Positions 8,248 through 18,800 of a stretch of DNA of 64,000 nucleotides are shown here, piece after piece. Below the pieces are notes generated by a model, which saw only the letters and a program-made list of their open reading frames with translations, was not told the origin of the DNA and did not search any database. Position 1 is the first letter of the stretch, and each line of letters begins with the position of its first letter. The stretch covers positions 186,001-250,000 of the forward strand of contig DISB01000008.1 in the NCBI GenBank assembly GCA_002421685.1, given 5' to 3'. Source of the stretch: Bacteroidetes bacterium UBA6221. GTDB taxonomy: Bacteria > Bacteroidota > Bacteroidia > Chitinophagales > Chitinophagaceae. A program made the position numbers and the translations under genes.

Positions 8248-8288
8248 AAAAAAGAATGCCCGGACGCCTTGTTGCATCCGGGCATTTC
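8248..8288 (-). terminator. Intrinsic terminator of the HmuY-like gene
   Basis: On the minus strand a hairpin AATGCCCGGA...TCCGGGCATT is followed by CTTTTTTAAC, 19 bp after the stop codon of the gene ending at 8307. Confidence 0.8.
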
Positions 8289-8306
8289 AAATAAGGGGTA
8301 AATACC

Positions 8307-9569
8307 TTAGTTCACAACAAGCTTCTGCTGCACACGGCCTGCATCAGTAGTTACCGATACAATATACAATCCGTTGCCAAACGCATTGGGCAATGCATAT
8401 GTATGCAGCCCTGCTGAATTATCTAAAGGCTGGACAAAAACAGTCCTGCCCGTCATATCAGTTACATTCAAAACGGCTGTCTTGCTGCCTGGTGCTACAC
8501 TGTACACCACCTGTACATTGCCGCCGTTAGACGGGTTGGGGTACAGCGCCATAGTGCCGGTATTGCCCTCCACATCGCTCACACTCGATGTAGCCAGCCT
8601 TTGTTTATCAAAAACAAATTTGCCATCTGTAGCAGTAAAGCCCGTGAATATCAGCTTCCATATATCGCTGCCGCTTTGTTGCTCCACTGCCACAAAATAC
8701 ACCAGCGAATCCTGCACTGCATATACGCCCCCACCTATGTGCTTCTTCCAGTCGTAGCCAATCGTATTGATAGCAGATGAAAAGCTGTGCGCCTGCCAAT
8801 TAGTGTAGGAAGTTTTGTTGGGAATATTTGCGGCTTTGGCCACTGATACATTCCTGTTGTGCAGTACGCCGGTCAGCGTATAAGGTATAGGAATAAAACC
8901 GGTGTATTGGGTAAATACCAGGTCCCATTTGTCGCGGTTGGGCTCCCGGTTCACGGCCGTTTTATTCACTATAGAATAGTATCCCAGGTTTTTATCTGTA
9001 AACTGAGATTTGTTCACTTGTTCGCTCACTTCATTCGAGCCGTCCAGGTTGGCAAATTTGAAATAGAACGTTCCCCCGGCCAGCTTTTCGATAAACAGTT
9101 TCTTAAAGTCGCCATTTACAAGTTTGATGATATAAATGGAATCGCCTGTAATAATATGTGTCGACAGGTCGTACACACCCCAGTCCAGGTCGAAGCCGTT
9201 GCTCGGGTCGGCATAGGCCCCCATAGCGCCTACTGCCCATGATGTATCGGTATTATAACGGGGCGCCCATGTGCTCAATCCGTTCGTGTCCACTGTGGCC
9301 CATCCGCTCTTATCATCTTTCGGGTAGTTCCATAACATAACACCGGCCGCTGAGTTGATGTGTATTGTGGACATTACATTCACCACATCGAAAGCCAGGT
9401 CCCAGTTGTCCTTAGCTGCACTGCCTTGTTCGTCATTCGCCAGGCTATACCATACCTGGTTGGCATACCCTGCTCCCAGCGCTACGCTGTCGCTTACTAC
9501 CGTTTGGGCATTGACTGTCATTGCAGCCGCACCCGCCATTAAAATTGAAAGTATCTGTTTTTTCATCAT
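8307..9569 (-). CDS. HmuY-like secreted protein with T9SS sorting domain
   Basis: A 420-residue protein. A signal peptide (MMKKQILSILMAGAAAMTVNAQ) leads into two segments resembling HmuY heme-binding proteins, each with the aromatic DNWDLAF or DKWDLVF motif (near residues 55 and 210). The C-terminal 75 residues are a type A T9SS sorting domain (ALYPNPSNGG, NVTDMTGR, NGLYIVSVTTDAGRVQQKLVV). The frame is open to 9620, but the ATG at 9569 gives the best signal peptide. Known HmuY proteins are surface lipoproteins; here T9SS export would place it on the surface or outside. No hmuR-like receptor is adjacent, so heme binding is inference. Confidence 0.82.
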   Translation of the reverse strand: MMKKQILSILMAGAAAMTVNAQTVVSDSVALGAGYANQVWYSLANDEQGSAAKDNWDLAFDVVNVMSTIHINSAAGVMLWNYPKDDKSGWATVDTNGLSTWAPRYNTDTSWAVGAMGAYADPSNGFDLDWGVYDLSTHIITGDSIYIIKLVNGDFKKLFIEKLAGGTFYFKFANLDGSNEVSEQVNKSQFTDKNLGYYSIVNKTAVNREPNRDKWDLVFTQYTGFIPIPYTLTGVLHNRNVSVAKAANIPNKTSYTNWQAHSFSSAINTIGYDWKKHIGGGVYAVQDSLVYFVAVEQQSGSDIWKLIFTGFTATDGKFVFDKQRLATSSVSDVEGNTGTMALYPNPSNGGNVQVVYSVAPGSKTAVLNVTDMTGRTVFVQPLDNSAGLHTYALPNAFGNGLYIVSVTTDAGRVQQKLVVN

Positions 9570-9755
9570 CACTTTTTTACGCTTGTTTAATACCTGCTTC
9601 CGAATTTCAAAAAACGTCAACAGGTTGTAAAATCATGCGGCAAAACTAAAGTCAGTGTTTTATAAAAGCGGTGACATTTTGGGAAAAGGGCTTACAAAAA
9701 TGGGAAATCGGCCACATTATTACAGTAGCGTGACAATACCAGGCTACATAGAAAA

Positions 9756-10871
9756 TTATTCGTCGCCCAATTGATTGAGCAATTGCTGCGCCTGTCCTTT
9801 TTTTATAGAATTCTCATTAACCAGGCTGTTGAGCAGAGTACGTGCCTGCATTTTTTCGCCGAGCTCTATATGGCATTTGGCGGCCATGTAAGTAGCAGCG
9901 TCTCTTTTGTTTGAGCGGGTATCGCCCATCTCATTCTGGTACATTTTTAATGCACGCCTGTATTTACCGCTATTATACAAGTCATCGGCTTTTTCTATAC
10001 CGGTGCGTACTACCTCTTTAGATTTCCTGGCGGATTCCACTGACTCTGCCTGTTCTTCTGTAGCTGCAAGTTTGACGGCGGGTACCTCAGGTGGTGCATA
10101 ACTGTTGCCCATATGCGGCAGCACATCAACAGCAGGCTGGCGGGTAGCGGCTACTACAGGTTCGTCTGCCTTTGCTTTCCCGGCAGACAGGTCTTTCATT
10201 GGTTTTGTATCCGCAACTTTTTTCTCCGCTTCTCTTGCCACACCGGCATCTTTCAGGTCCTTAACAGGGGAAGAAGTTACATCCTCTGCCATTGCAACGG
10301 TGGCCTCATCTACAATAGTCTGCGGGGTGGTTGTTACAGTTGTGTCTGTATATGCAACGGCATTGGTATCCAACGCGGGGCGATAAGCTATTTCTGGTTC
10401 CTGTTTTTTCTCCGCTATTGTCGTTTGCACTAGTTCCTCAACGTCTTGCGGGAATATCGTATCGCGCATAAACCATAATACGGCCACTACCGCCAGCAGG
10501 CTTGCGGCCAGGGCCATCGGCTTCCACAGTTTACGCACCGTCTTCGGCTTTTCCTTTTCGGGTGCGGTAGAATATGACCCCGCCTTAATTACCGGCGTCG
10601 TATTCTTTGCAATGTTGATCTCCTGCGTGGTAACACCCAGGTGTTTCGCAATAAAACCGGCGTCCAGTTTCTCCATCACATTGACAGCGCCCCGGGCTTT
10701 ATGCTCCGTCATAGCTTCTACAGCATCGCTGCAAAACGGGCAACTCAACAAATGCACCTCTACAGCATGGGCTTCCTCGTGCACCATTTTCCCGGTCACA
10801 TAGCCTTTTATCTGCCTGGGTGTCAGGCAGGCGCTGTCTTCGAAGATATGTTTCAGTTGCTCTTTGTTCAT
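9756..10871 (-). CDS. Putative zinc-finger anti-sigma factor with TPR-like tail
   Basis: A 371-residue membrane protein. The N-terminus has an anti-sigma zinc-finger pattern (HEEAHAVEVHLLSCPFC, about residues 31-48). One membrane segment follows (ALAASLLAVVAVLWFM, about 116-131), then a long low-complexity periplasmic linker rich in Thr, Ala, Val and Lys. The end has tetratricopeptide-like helices (DLYNSGKYRRALKMYQNEMG and following). Its ATG overlaps the last four bases of the ECF sigma gene (ATGA), so the two are translationally coupled. It presumably holds the sigma factor at the membrane until an envelope signal arrives. Confidence 0.86.
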   Translation of the reverse strand: MNKEQLKHIFEDSACLTPRQIKGYVTGKMVHEEAHAVEVHLLSCPFCSDAVEAMTEHKARGAVNVMEKLDAGFIAKHLGVTTQEINIAKNTTPVIKAGSYSTAPEKEKPKTVRKLWKPMALAASLLAVVAVLWFMRDTIFPQDVEELVQTTIAEKKQEPEIAYRPALDTNAVAYTDTTVTTTPQTIVDEATVAMAEDVTSSPVKDLKDAGVAREAEKKVADTKPMKDLSAGKAKADEPVVAATRQPAVDVLPHMGNSYAPPEVPAVKLAATEEQAESVESARKSKEVVRTGIEKADDLYNSGKYRRALKMYQNEMGDTRSNKRDAATYMAAKCHIELGEKMQARTLLNSLVNENSIKKGQAQQLLNQLGDE

Positions 10872-11434
10872 CGCTTTTCCTCCAGCAATCCGGCTAAGCG
10901 TATTTTAAGATTTCGTTTGCCATTTTGTATTGCGCTCTTTACGGTGTTCAGGTCGTAGTTGGCCTGGCGGGCTACTTCGGCGTAGCTCATTTTTTGCAGG
11001 TAAAAGTAACGGATACAAATGCGCTGCTCTTTACTTAGCTCTTGTATGGCCACCTCCAGTTCGTTCAGAAAATGTTCCTCCTTTATCTTCTGATGCCATT
11101 CGTCCTCAAATTCCATATCATCAGCGATATTTTCTGTATGCACCACGGGGTCATCCTTTCGCAATATCATATAACAGTGGTTGCGCGCCACTTTATACAG
11201 CCAGGCTTTAAAATGTGTTATTTCAAACTTTTTGAGGTCTTCCAGCAGTTTGATGAATATTTGCTGGGTAGTGTCTTTGGTCGCCTCCACATCTTTCAGA
11301 TGTTTCAGGCACACACCATATACCAGGTGAGAATACCGCTCGAAAAGACCGGCAAAGGCCTGGTGTTCATCACGCTCAGCGTAACGGGATACCAGTTCTT
11401 CGTCAGATAACTTTCTATAGTCCGGGGCAGCCAA
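10868..11434 (-). CDS. ECF-type RNA polymerase sigma factor
   Basis: A 188-residue sigma-70 family factor. Region 2 holds AGLFERYSHLVYGVCLKHL, DTTQQIFIKLLEDL and HFKAWLYKVARNHC. Region 4 holds ELSKEQRICIRYFYLQ and the helix-turn-helix MSYAEVARQANYDLNTVKSA. There is no in-frame ATG: the frame begins with TTG at 11434 (TTG-GCT-GCC), so a non-ATG start is likely. It is followed with a four-base overlap by its anti-sigma gene. Target promoters cannot be read from the window. Confidence 0.92.
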   Translation of the reverse strand: MAAPDYRKLSDEELVSRYAERDEHQAFAGLFERYSHLVYGVCLKHLKDVEATKDTTQQIFIKLLEDLKKFEITHFKAWLYKVARNHCYMILRKDDPVVHTENIADDMEFEDEWHQKIKEEHFLNELEVAIQELSKEQRICIRYFYLQKMSYAEVARQANYDLNTVKSAIQNGKRNLKIRLAGLLEEKR

Positions 11435-11567
11435 ACTTTGGTTGAAATATGTTTTGTGTGCGAATAAAGATAATAGTTTACATGTTAAGTAGCTATAAAG
11501 GAATTGTGATTAATGTGCTAATGCGGCGCATCCTTAATAAAACCTATGTTTTTAATGCCCGAACTGC

Positions 11568-11575
11568 TATATTTG
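11568..11575 (+). promoter_or_regulatory. -7 box of the pyrophosphatase gene
   Basis: TATATTTG is a perfect TAnnTTTG match, 29 bp upstream of the hppA ATG at 11605. The upstream -33 region is only T-rich (TATGTTTTTAATG). Confidence 0.6.
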
Positions 11576-11604
11576 CACCCTTAATTTAAATAACATCTAT
11601 ATAT

Positions 11605-13800
11605 ATGGAAATGTTTTACCTCGTACCGTGCTTCGGCTTACTGGCTTTGCTGTTCACCGTAATAAAAAGCTCCTGGGTAAGCAAGCAGGATGCCGGCACC
11701 GACCGCATGAAGGAAATAGCCAAACATATAGCCGAAGGCGCTATGGCTTTCCTGAAAGCAGAATATAAAATCCTTACTTATTTCGTTATTATCGCGGGCC
11801 TCCTTTTGGCATTTATGGGCTACAGCAATCCCAAGTCAAGCCCTGCTATAGCGCTGGCATTCGTAATTGGGGCATTTTTCTCAGCCCTGGCCGGTTTTAT
11901 TGGTATGCGCATAGCTACTAAGGCCAACGTACGTACGGCCAATGCAGCACGTACAAGCTTCAGCAAAGCTCTTGCTATATCGTTTAATGGCGGCGCGGTA
12001 ATGGGGCTGGGTGTTGCCGGCCTGGCAGTGCTGGGACTGGGTAGCCTGTTCATTATACTGAAAATGATATTCGCCCCCGAATCCGGTGTTGATACCGAAG
12101 AAATGGAGCGGACCATAGAGGTGCTTACCGGTTTCTCCCTGGGCGCCGAAAGTATCGCGCTCTTCGCCCGTGTGGGTGGCGGTATATATACCAAAGCTGC
12201 CGACGTAGGCGCCGACCTGGTGGGTAAAGTGGAAGCAGGTATACCTGAAGACGACCCCCGCAACCCTGCAACCATCGCAGATAACGTGGGCGACAACGTG
12301 GGCGACGTAGCCGGTATGGGCGCCGACCTGTTCGGTTCTTATGTAGCAACGGTGCTGGCTACCATGGTCTTAGGCAGGGAAACCGCTTCTATAGATAATT
12401 ACGGGGGTTTTGCTCCTATACTGTTACCCATGTTAATTGCGGGCATGGGTATCGTCTTCTCTATCATAGGTACTTTCTTTGTGCGCATATCAGACAGTGT
12501 AAATGTGAGCACGGCCCCGGTACAAAAGGCTCTGAACATGGGTAACTGGGGCTCGATGATAATGACAGCTATTGCTTCTTACTTCCTGGTAATGGCAATA
12601 CTGCCGGAAAGTATGGAACTGCGCGGCCATACCTTCTCTAATATGGAGGTGTTCGGCGCTATTATGATAGGCCTGGTAGTAGGCGCTCTGATGAGTATCA
12701 TTACAGAATATTACACAGCCATAGGCAAACGCCCGGTTAACAGCATCATCCGCCAGTCGGCCACAGGGCACGCCACCAACGTAATAGGCGGCCTGGCAAT
12801 AGGTATGGAGAGCACTTTCCTGCCAATACTGGTGCTTGCCGGCGGTATCTGGGGCTCTTATGCCATGGCTGGTTTATACGGTGTGGCTATCGCAGCCGCC
12901 GGTATGATGGCCACTACTGCTATGCAACTGGCTATCGACGCATTCGGCCCCATAGCCGACAACGCCGGTGGTATTGCTGAAATGAGTGAATTGCCCAAAG
13001 AAGTTCGCGAAAAAACAGACGCATTGGACGCAGTGGGCAATACTACCGCCGCTACGGGTAAAGGTTTCGCCATCGCTTCCGCGGCCCTAACGGCCCTTGC
13101 ATTGTTCGCTGCTTACGTGGGCGTTGCGGGTATACAGGGTATAGACATATACAAGGCCGAGGTATTGGCAATGTTGTTTGTAGGTGGTATGATACCTTTT
13201 ATCTTCTCGTCGCTGGCCATACGCGCTGTGGGCGAGGCTGCAATGGCCATGGTTGAAGAGGTTCGCCGCCAGTTCCGCGAGATACCGGGCATCATGGAGG
13301 GCAAAGGCCAGCCGGAATATGACAAATGTGTAGCTATTTCTACCGGAGCATCTATTAAGAAAATGATACTGCCGGGTATGATCACTATACTTGCCCCGTT
13401 GCTGGTAGGCTTCCTGGTAGGCCCCGAGGCGCTGGGTGGTATGCTGGCAGGCGCTACGGTTAGCGGCGTGTTGATGGGTATGTTCCAGAACAACGCCGGC
13501 GGCGCCTGGGACAATGCCAAGAAATCTTTTGAGAAAGGTGCCGATATCAATGGTGTAAAACATTTTAAAGGCTCCGATGCGCACAAGGCATCGGTAACCG
13601 GCGACACCGTGGGCGACCCGTTCAAAGACACATCGGGCCCTTCTATGAATATCCTGATAAAGCTGATGTCCATTGTTGCGCTGGTGATAGCCCCTACGTT
13701 GGCAGGTATGCACAGCAATGGTGAAACAGCCAAAGCCCCGGTAAAACAAGAGGTGAAGATGGCCGATAATAAACCGGCACATATCGTGGTTAATCAATAA
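11605..13800 (+). CDS. hppA: Membrane-bound pyrophosphatase, probably K+-dependent proton pump
   Basis: A 731-residue integral membrane protein that couples pyrophosphate hydrolysis to ion export. The substrate loop is intact: KAADVGADLVGKVEAGIPED and RNPATIADNVGDNVGDVAG (about residues 196-235), plus the C-terminal DNAKKSFEKG and DTVGDPFKDTSGPS motifs. At GNTTAATGKG, Ala482 occupies the position that is Lys in K+-independent enzymes, pointing to K+ dependence. The TM6 motif reads ADLFGSY (Gly244) where Na+-pumping enzymes have Glu, while TM5 has Glu182 in GFSLGAESIALF. Such a shifted glutamate is described for the Flavobacterium-type K+-dependent H+ pumps. A strong terminator follows. Confidence 0.97.
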   Translation: MEMFYLVPCFGLLALLFTVIKSSWVSKQDAGTDRMKEIAKHIAEGAMAFLKAEYKILTYFVIIAGLLLAFMGYSNPKSSPAIALAFVIGAFFSALAGFIGMRIATKANVRTANAARTSFSKALAISFNGGAVMGLGVAGLAVLGLGSLFIILKMIFAPESGVDTEEMERTIEVLTGFSLGAESIALFARVGGGIYTKAADVGADLVGKVEAGIPEDDPRNPATIADNVGDNVGDVAGMGADLFGSYVATVLATMVLGRETASIDNYGGFAPILLPMLIAGMGIVFSIIGTFFVRISDSVNVSTAPVQKALNMGNWGSMIMTAIASYFLVMAILPESMELRGHTFSNMEVFGAIMIGLVVGALMSIITEYYTAIGKRPVNSIIRQSATGHATNVIGGLAIGMESTFLPILVLAGGIWGSYAMAGLYGVAIAAAGMMATTAMQLAIDAFGPIADNAGGIAEMSELPKEVREKTDALDAVGNTTAATGKGFAIASAALTALALFAAYVGVAGIQGIDIYKAEVLAMLFVGGMIPFIFSSLAIRAVGEAAMAMVEEVRRQFREIPGIMEGKGQPEYDKCVAISTGASIKKMILPGMITILAPLLVGFLVGPEALGGMLAGATVSGVLMGMFQNNAGGAWDNAKKSFEKGADINGVKHFKGSDAHKASVTGDTVGDPFKDTSGPSMNILIKLMSIVALVIAPTLAGMHSNGETAKAPVKQEVKMADNKPAHIVVNQ

Positions 13801-13826
13801 TTTCCAAAAAGACTCGTATAAAAAAG

Positions 13827-13848
13827 ACCGCCTATGGCGGTTTTTTTT
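13827..13848 (+). terminator. Intrinsic terminator of hppA
   Basis: ACCGCC-TAT-GGCGGT followed by an eight-T run, 26 bp after the hppA stop codon. Confidence 0.85.
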
Positions 13849-13881
13849 ATGTACCCTGCTAACGTTATTTCAAGCCCCCGC

Positions 13882-13896
13882 GTCATAGACTATGAC
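13882..13896. promoter_or_regulatory. 15-bp palindrome upstream of the PKD-repeat gene
   Basis: GTCATAG-A-CTATGAC is a perfect dyad 32 bp before the start at 13929. Its place between the hppA terminator and the start codon would suit an operator, but no regulator is known. Confidence 0.35.
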
Positions 13897-13928
13897 AAAC
13901 GATTGAAAATCTTAAAAAATCTGATATT

Positions 13929-15758
13929 ATGAGAAATTTGCTACTATGTATGCTGGCCGCCCTTCTGTCGGCGCCTGCATTTGCGCAACTGAACTGTAAT
14001 AATGTAAATGCGTCCATCAGCGTAAGCGTTAGCGGTGCTGTTGCCACGCTTACCAACAACAGTACCCCCACTGCATCCGGCAATATTTACACGTATTATT
14101 CTATCAACTGGGGTGATAATTCGAACAGTTACACCAGCAACAATAACAACCAGGCACACACTTACAACACCTCGGGCAATTATACCGTTACGCTCTACCA
14201 GCAGGTATGGGACTCAATTAACAACACATATTGCAATGATACAGCCTGGTCAAACATTTCCGTTACCGCCTCGCTCAACTGCAACAACGTAAACGCCAGC
14301 GGGTACGCATATGTGAGCGGTAACAACCTGGGCGTGCTGGTAAATACAAGCACTCCTAATGCCGGCCCTAAACTATCTGTGAACTATACTATCGACTGGG
14401 GTGACGGCAGCAATGCTACCAATACCCCGAGCAAAGCCAACCAGACGCACAGTTACAGCACCGGCGGCACTTACCAGGTACAGCTTATTGTTACAGTACA
14501 CGACTCTAACAACAATATCACCTGCGTCGATTCATTGATAGATAGCATACAGATAAACGGCAACGGCACGTTAAACTGCAATACTGTAAACGCCGCCTTC
14601 TCTAAAACCGTGAGCGGCAGCACTGTTACGCTTATAAACAACAGCACACCGAATCCCGGTAGCGGCATTTCTGCATCTTACAAAATTTACTGGGGCGACG
14701 GTGGATCAACTACCAAGACCAACAAATCCAATACGAACCACAGTTACCCCAATGGCACCTATACCATTAAGCTGATGGCTACCTATACCGCCGGTAGCAT
14801 CACCTGTATTGACAGTATATCCGATAGTGTAAACATTAATGTTCCCCCACCAAACGTCATTGCCGGTATGGTGATGTATGACTCGTTGAATGTCGGCCAG
14901 ACAGACAGTCTCATAGTGTGGTTGATACAATTTGATTCATCAACTAATCTGTTAACTGCCGTTGATTCTCAGAAAGGCCCTGCTTACAACCCCTTCTATG
15001 CATTTTATAACAAAGCCAGTGGTTCATACCGTACAAAAGCCCATTTGCTTAACGGCCAGACTTCAGGCACCGGTTATGTACCCACTTACCACGACTCAGA
15101 CCTTTTATGGAGTAATGCCAATGTGATTGTGCATACCGGCGGTTCGACTGTGGGCAAACATATTTATCTGCGCACAGGCACTGTAACTGGCGGCCCCGGC
15201 TTTGTAGGTGGTAATGTACAGCAAGGCGCCAACAAAGGTACAGCCAATGGCATAGCAGGTATGAACATCCTGCTGCTGGATGCCAACAACAACCCCGTTG
15301 CATATGCTGTTACAGACGCAAATGGCGATTACAGTTTCCCGAACATTCCGCTGGGCACATACAAAGTACATCCTGAGGATATGAACTATAATACCACAGC
15401 AGCCGGCTTCACGCTTACCTTACTGCAGCTTAGCTATACCGACATTAACTTCGAGCGTTCGCTCAGCCAGAAAACAATAGTACCGATAACAGGCAGCGTA
15501 GCGGGCATTGGCAACAAACTTGCATTCTCTGCACACCCTAACCCCGCAAATGACATACTGAACATCACATGGAACCAACCATCTGCCGACGTTGCTGTTG
15601 TAAGCATCACCGACATCAGTGGCAAGGTGGTACACTCATCAGAAATGAAAATGGATACGAACGCTGCCATTAATGTGAGCAGCATTCAGCCCGGCTTCTA
15701 TTTCCTGAACGTGAAAACCGACCTGGGCAGCCATACACAAAAGCTGCTCATACAATAG
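13929..15758 (+). CDS. T9SS cargo protein with three PKD-like repeats
   Basis: A 609-residue secreted protein. A signal peptide (MRNLLLCMLAALLSAPAFAQ) is followed by three repeats of about 95-99 residues, starting LNC(N)xVNA near residues 20, 115 and 214. Each contains a PKD-like IDWGDGSN or IYWGDGGS turn and a HSYxxGTY strand. A carboxypeptidase-regulatory/SdrD-B-like domain (DANGDYSFPNIPLGTYKVHP, near 460) precedes the type A sorting domain (AHPNPANDILNI to SHTQKLLIQ). The repeats probably act as adhesive or spacer modules on the surface. No catalytic residues are evident. The gene is monocistronic, with terminators on both sides. Confidence 0.88.
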   Translation: MRNLLLCMLAALLSAPAFAQLNCNNVNASISVSVSGAVATLTNNSTPTASGNIYTYYSINWGDNSNSYTSNNNNQAHTYNTSGNYTVTLYQQVWDSINNTYCNDTAWSNISVTASLNCNNVNASGYAYVSGNNLGVLVNTSTPNAGPKLSVNYTIDWGDGSNATNTPSKANQTHSYSTGGTYQVQLIVTVHDSNNNITCVDSLIDSIQINGNGTLNCNTVNAAFSKTVSGSTVTLINNSTPNPGSGISASYKIYWGDGGSTTKTNKSNTNHSYPNGTYTIKLMATYTAGSITCIDSISDSVNINVPPPNVIAGMVMYDSLNVGQTDSLIVWLIQFDSSTNLLTAVDSQKGPAYNPFYAFYNKASGSYRTKAHLLNGQTSGTGYVPTYHDSDLLWSNANVIVHTGGSTVGKHIYLRTGTVTGGPGFVGGNVQQGANKGTANGIAGMNILLLDANNNPVAYAVTDANGDYSFPNIPLGTYKVHPEDMNYNTTAAGFTLTLLQLSYTDINFERSLSQKTIVPITGSVAGIGNKLAFSAHPNPANDILNITWNQPSADVAVVSITDISGKVVHSSEMKMDTNAAINVSSIQPGFYFLNVKTDLGSHTQKLLIQ

Positions 15759-15780
15759 TAGTTTGCTTTATAATCCCGGA

Positions 15781-15812
15781 AACCACCCCGTGCATTACGG
15801 GGTGGTTTTTGT
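15781..15812 (+). terminator. Intrinsic terminator of the PKD-repeat gene
   Basis: AACCACCCCGT...ACGGGGTGGTT followed by TTTGTTT, 22 bp after the stop codon. Confidence 0.85.
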
Positions 15813-15886
15813 TTATATATCCCTCCTATTGCGTTATATCCTTGTGGCAACTTATTTGTATTTTCATGGCTTATTGATATCCTGAA

Positions 15887-18800
15887 ATGATAAACAAGTT
15901 ATTGCTTTCTCTTTGCGCGGTTGTATTTGCATTGCCCCTGCAGGCGCAAAACGACTACAGGTCTGAAAAAAATCCGCTTTACTGGAAAAACCGCAAGCCC
16001 GATGCCGCCTACTGGCAGCAGGATGTTCATTATACCATCAATGCACGTATAGACGAAGAAAAACACACCATAACCGCTACCGAACGCCTGGACTACTGGA
16101 ACAACTCTCCCGATACCCTTCATTTCGTGTATTTCCATCTCTGGCAAAATGCCTTTGTAAAAGGTTCTTACCTGCGGGAACTGGAGAAGGCCAACAAGCA
16201 AAAACCCCGCCTCGGTCAATATGAAGAGCAGGGGCTGGGCTGCGTGGTAGAAGAAATTACGGTAAATGGCCAGAATGTGGAAATGGCCCTGGACAACACC
16301 ATCCTGAAAGTATACCTGCCCAAACCTCTTTTGCCGGGAGCCAAAACCAGCTTTGACATACGGTTTACTACTTACTGGGATATGGGCGGTACGCGCCGCC
16401 GCATGAAGATGTACGATGCCTGGGGTTTTATGCACTACAACGGCGTGCAGTGGTTTCCGAAAATATGCGTGTACGACCGCAAATTTGGCTGGGATACCTA
16501 CCAGCACCTCAATAAAGAATTTTATGCCGATTTTGGCAGCTACGAAGTATCGCTCGACTTTCCTTCAAATTACATTGTAGAAGCTACTGGCGCTTTACAA
16601 AACAGGAAAGAGGTGTTGCCCGACGACCTGCGCGAGAAACTGGACATGAAAAACTTTAAAAATAAAAAATGGAACGAGGCACCCTCCATCATTATACCTT
16701 ACAAAAAGGGCGAGCGCAAAATTTGGAAGTTTAAAGCTGATAACGTGCACGATTTCGCCTTTACGGCAGACCCGTCGTACCGCATAGCTACCGAATACTG
16801 GAACGGGATAGAATGTGTGGGTATAGCGCAGGAGCCGCATGCAAGCGGCTGGCAGAATTCAGCACAGTATGTGAAGAAGATCATCAAAATGTTTTCAGAG
16901 GATTTCGGCATGTACGAATACCCTAAAATGGTGGCAGCCGACGCCGCAGACGGCATGGAGTACCCGATGATCACCCTGGATGGCGGCAGTAACCCCGGCT
17001 ATAAAGGATTACTGATACACGAGATAGGGCACAACTGGTTTTACGGTATGGTGGGCAACAACGAAACCTACCGTGCATCGTTGGATGAGGGCTTCACCCA
17101 ATTTCTTACAGCTTGGGGGTTGGCAAAACTGGAGGGCGATACTATCTCACGGCGGCCCAAAAAACTCTTTGGAAAACTTGCCCATTATCCCGTTACCTAT
17201 CGCGACCAGCGTGCCTACAACCGTTATATACAGGATGCACTGAACGGGGACGAAGTGCCCCTGAACACCCATTCCAACGACTTCGGCAACGCACTGCACC
17301 ACGAGGCGGGTTATGGCCTGGTGTATTATAAGACCTCTGCCATGCTCTACAACCTGCAATATGTTTTGGGCGACACATTGTTCTCCAACGCAATGAAAAA
17401 CTATTTCCACCAATGGCGTTTCGCACATCCTTATTTTGAAGACTTCCGCGCATCCATTATTCGCTATACCAAGGTAGACTTAAACTGGTTTTTCGATCAA
17501 TGGCTGGAAACTACCAAGAAACTGGATTATGGCATTACGCATATAAAACGGCTGAAGGGGAACGACAGCTTCGCAGTATCATTCAGGCGCAACGGCCAGA
17601 TGCAGATGCCGATAGATTTTACCGTAACAGCCCGCGACGGCAGCAGGCATAACTACCATATACCTAATACATGGTTTGAAAAAGAAACGGATGCTATCGT
17701 GCTGAGCAAATGGTATGGATGGGGAGGCTGGAATAATACCTACGAGGCACATATACAGGTACCATCGGGCATAAGGCATGTAGAGATAGATACTACACAC
17801 CGCCTGGCCGATATGTATGCAATGGACAATTACAAAACACGCTACTTTCACCTGTCGCCCAAAGCGGTTGTTGTAAAACCTGACGTGGGCGTTAACCCCC
17901 CAATAGACCGGCACCACAACCAGGCGTTTATTCGCCCTGACCTGTGGTGGAACCCGGTAGACGGCATAAAGGCCGGCATACACCTCAACCGCAATTACCT
18001 GCAAACGATGCATAAAACCCACCTGACAGTATGGTGGAATACCCACGCAGGCCAATACAGCCAATACCAGAGCTTTGCAAACGAAGGATGGTACGACAGG
18101 TATGTCGCCGTTAACTATAACTTCAACTACGAATCGCCCGTTACAAGGTTTACACCCAAACTTCAGCTACAGGTGAGCAGCCGTTTACTGGACGGCTTAT
18201 GGTATCACAAAGGCGGTTTCAACTGGGATGTAAATCCTAAGAACGCATTGCAGTTTCATATACAAACCATGTGGCGGCCGTTGGCGCTGGACAGGGATTA
18301 CCTGGTTTATCCCAACGAATGGAGCAGCGTACGCACCAGGCCCAACTCCGCCCTGCAGTTGGCATGGATACACCATATGAAATACTTTGGCGGCAATGGC
18401 GATATTAAATTCACTACCCGTGCCCCCTTCCTCACCGGCAACAGCGCCAACGATTTTAATTATGGCTACGCACAGTTGGAAATTACCAACAACAATAACA
18501 TCCACAAACTGGAATTGCGCACGCGTTTATTCGGGCGGTATGGCGTTGGCAGCAATATTCCTTACGAAAGCGCGCTATGGCTCGCCGGGGCCAATCCTGA
18601 AGAAATGATGGAGAACAAGTACACCCGCAGCGTTGGTTTCGTACCCGATGCCTGGCGCGGATTCTCGCAAACAGAAACCAACCATTTCCATGCAGGCGGC
18701 GGAATGAACCTGCGCGGCTATGCAGGCTATCTTGTAGCCGAACAGCGCAACGGCGAAATATTGATTGGATATAAAGGGCGGAGTGGTATAGCTGCCAACG

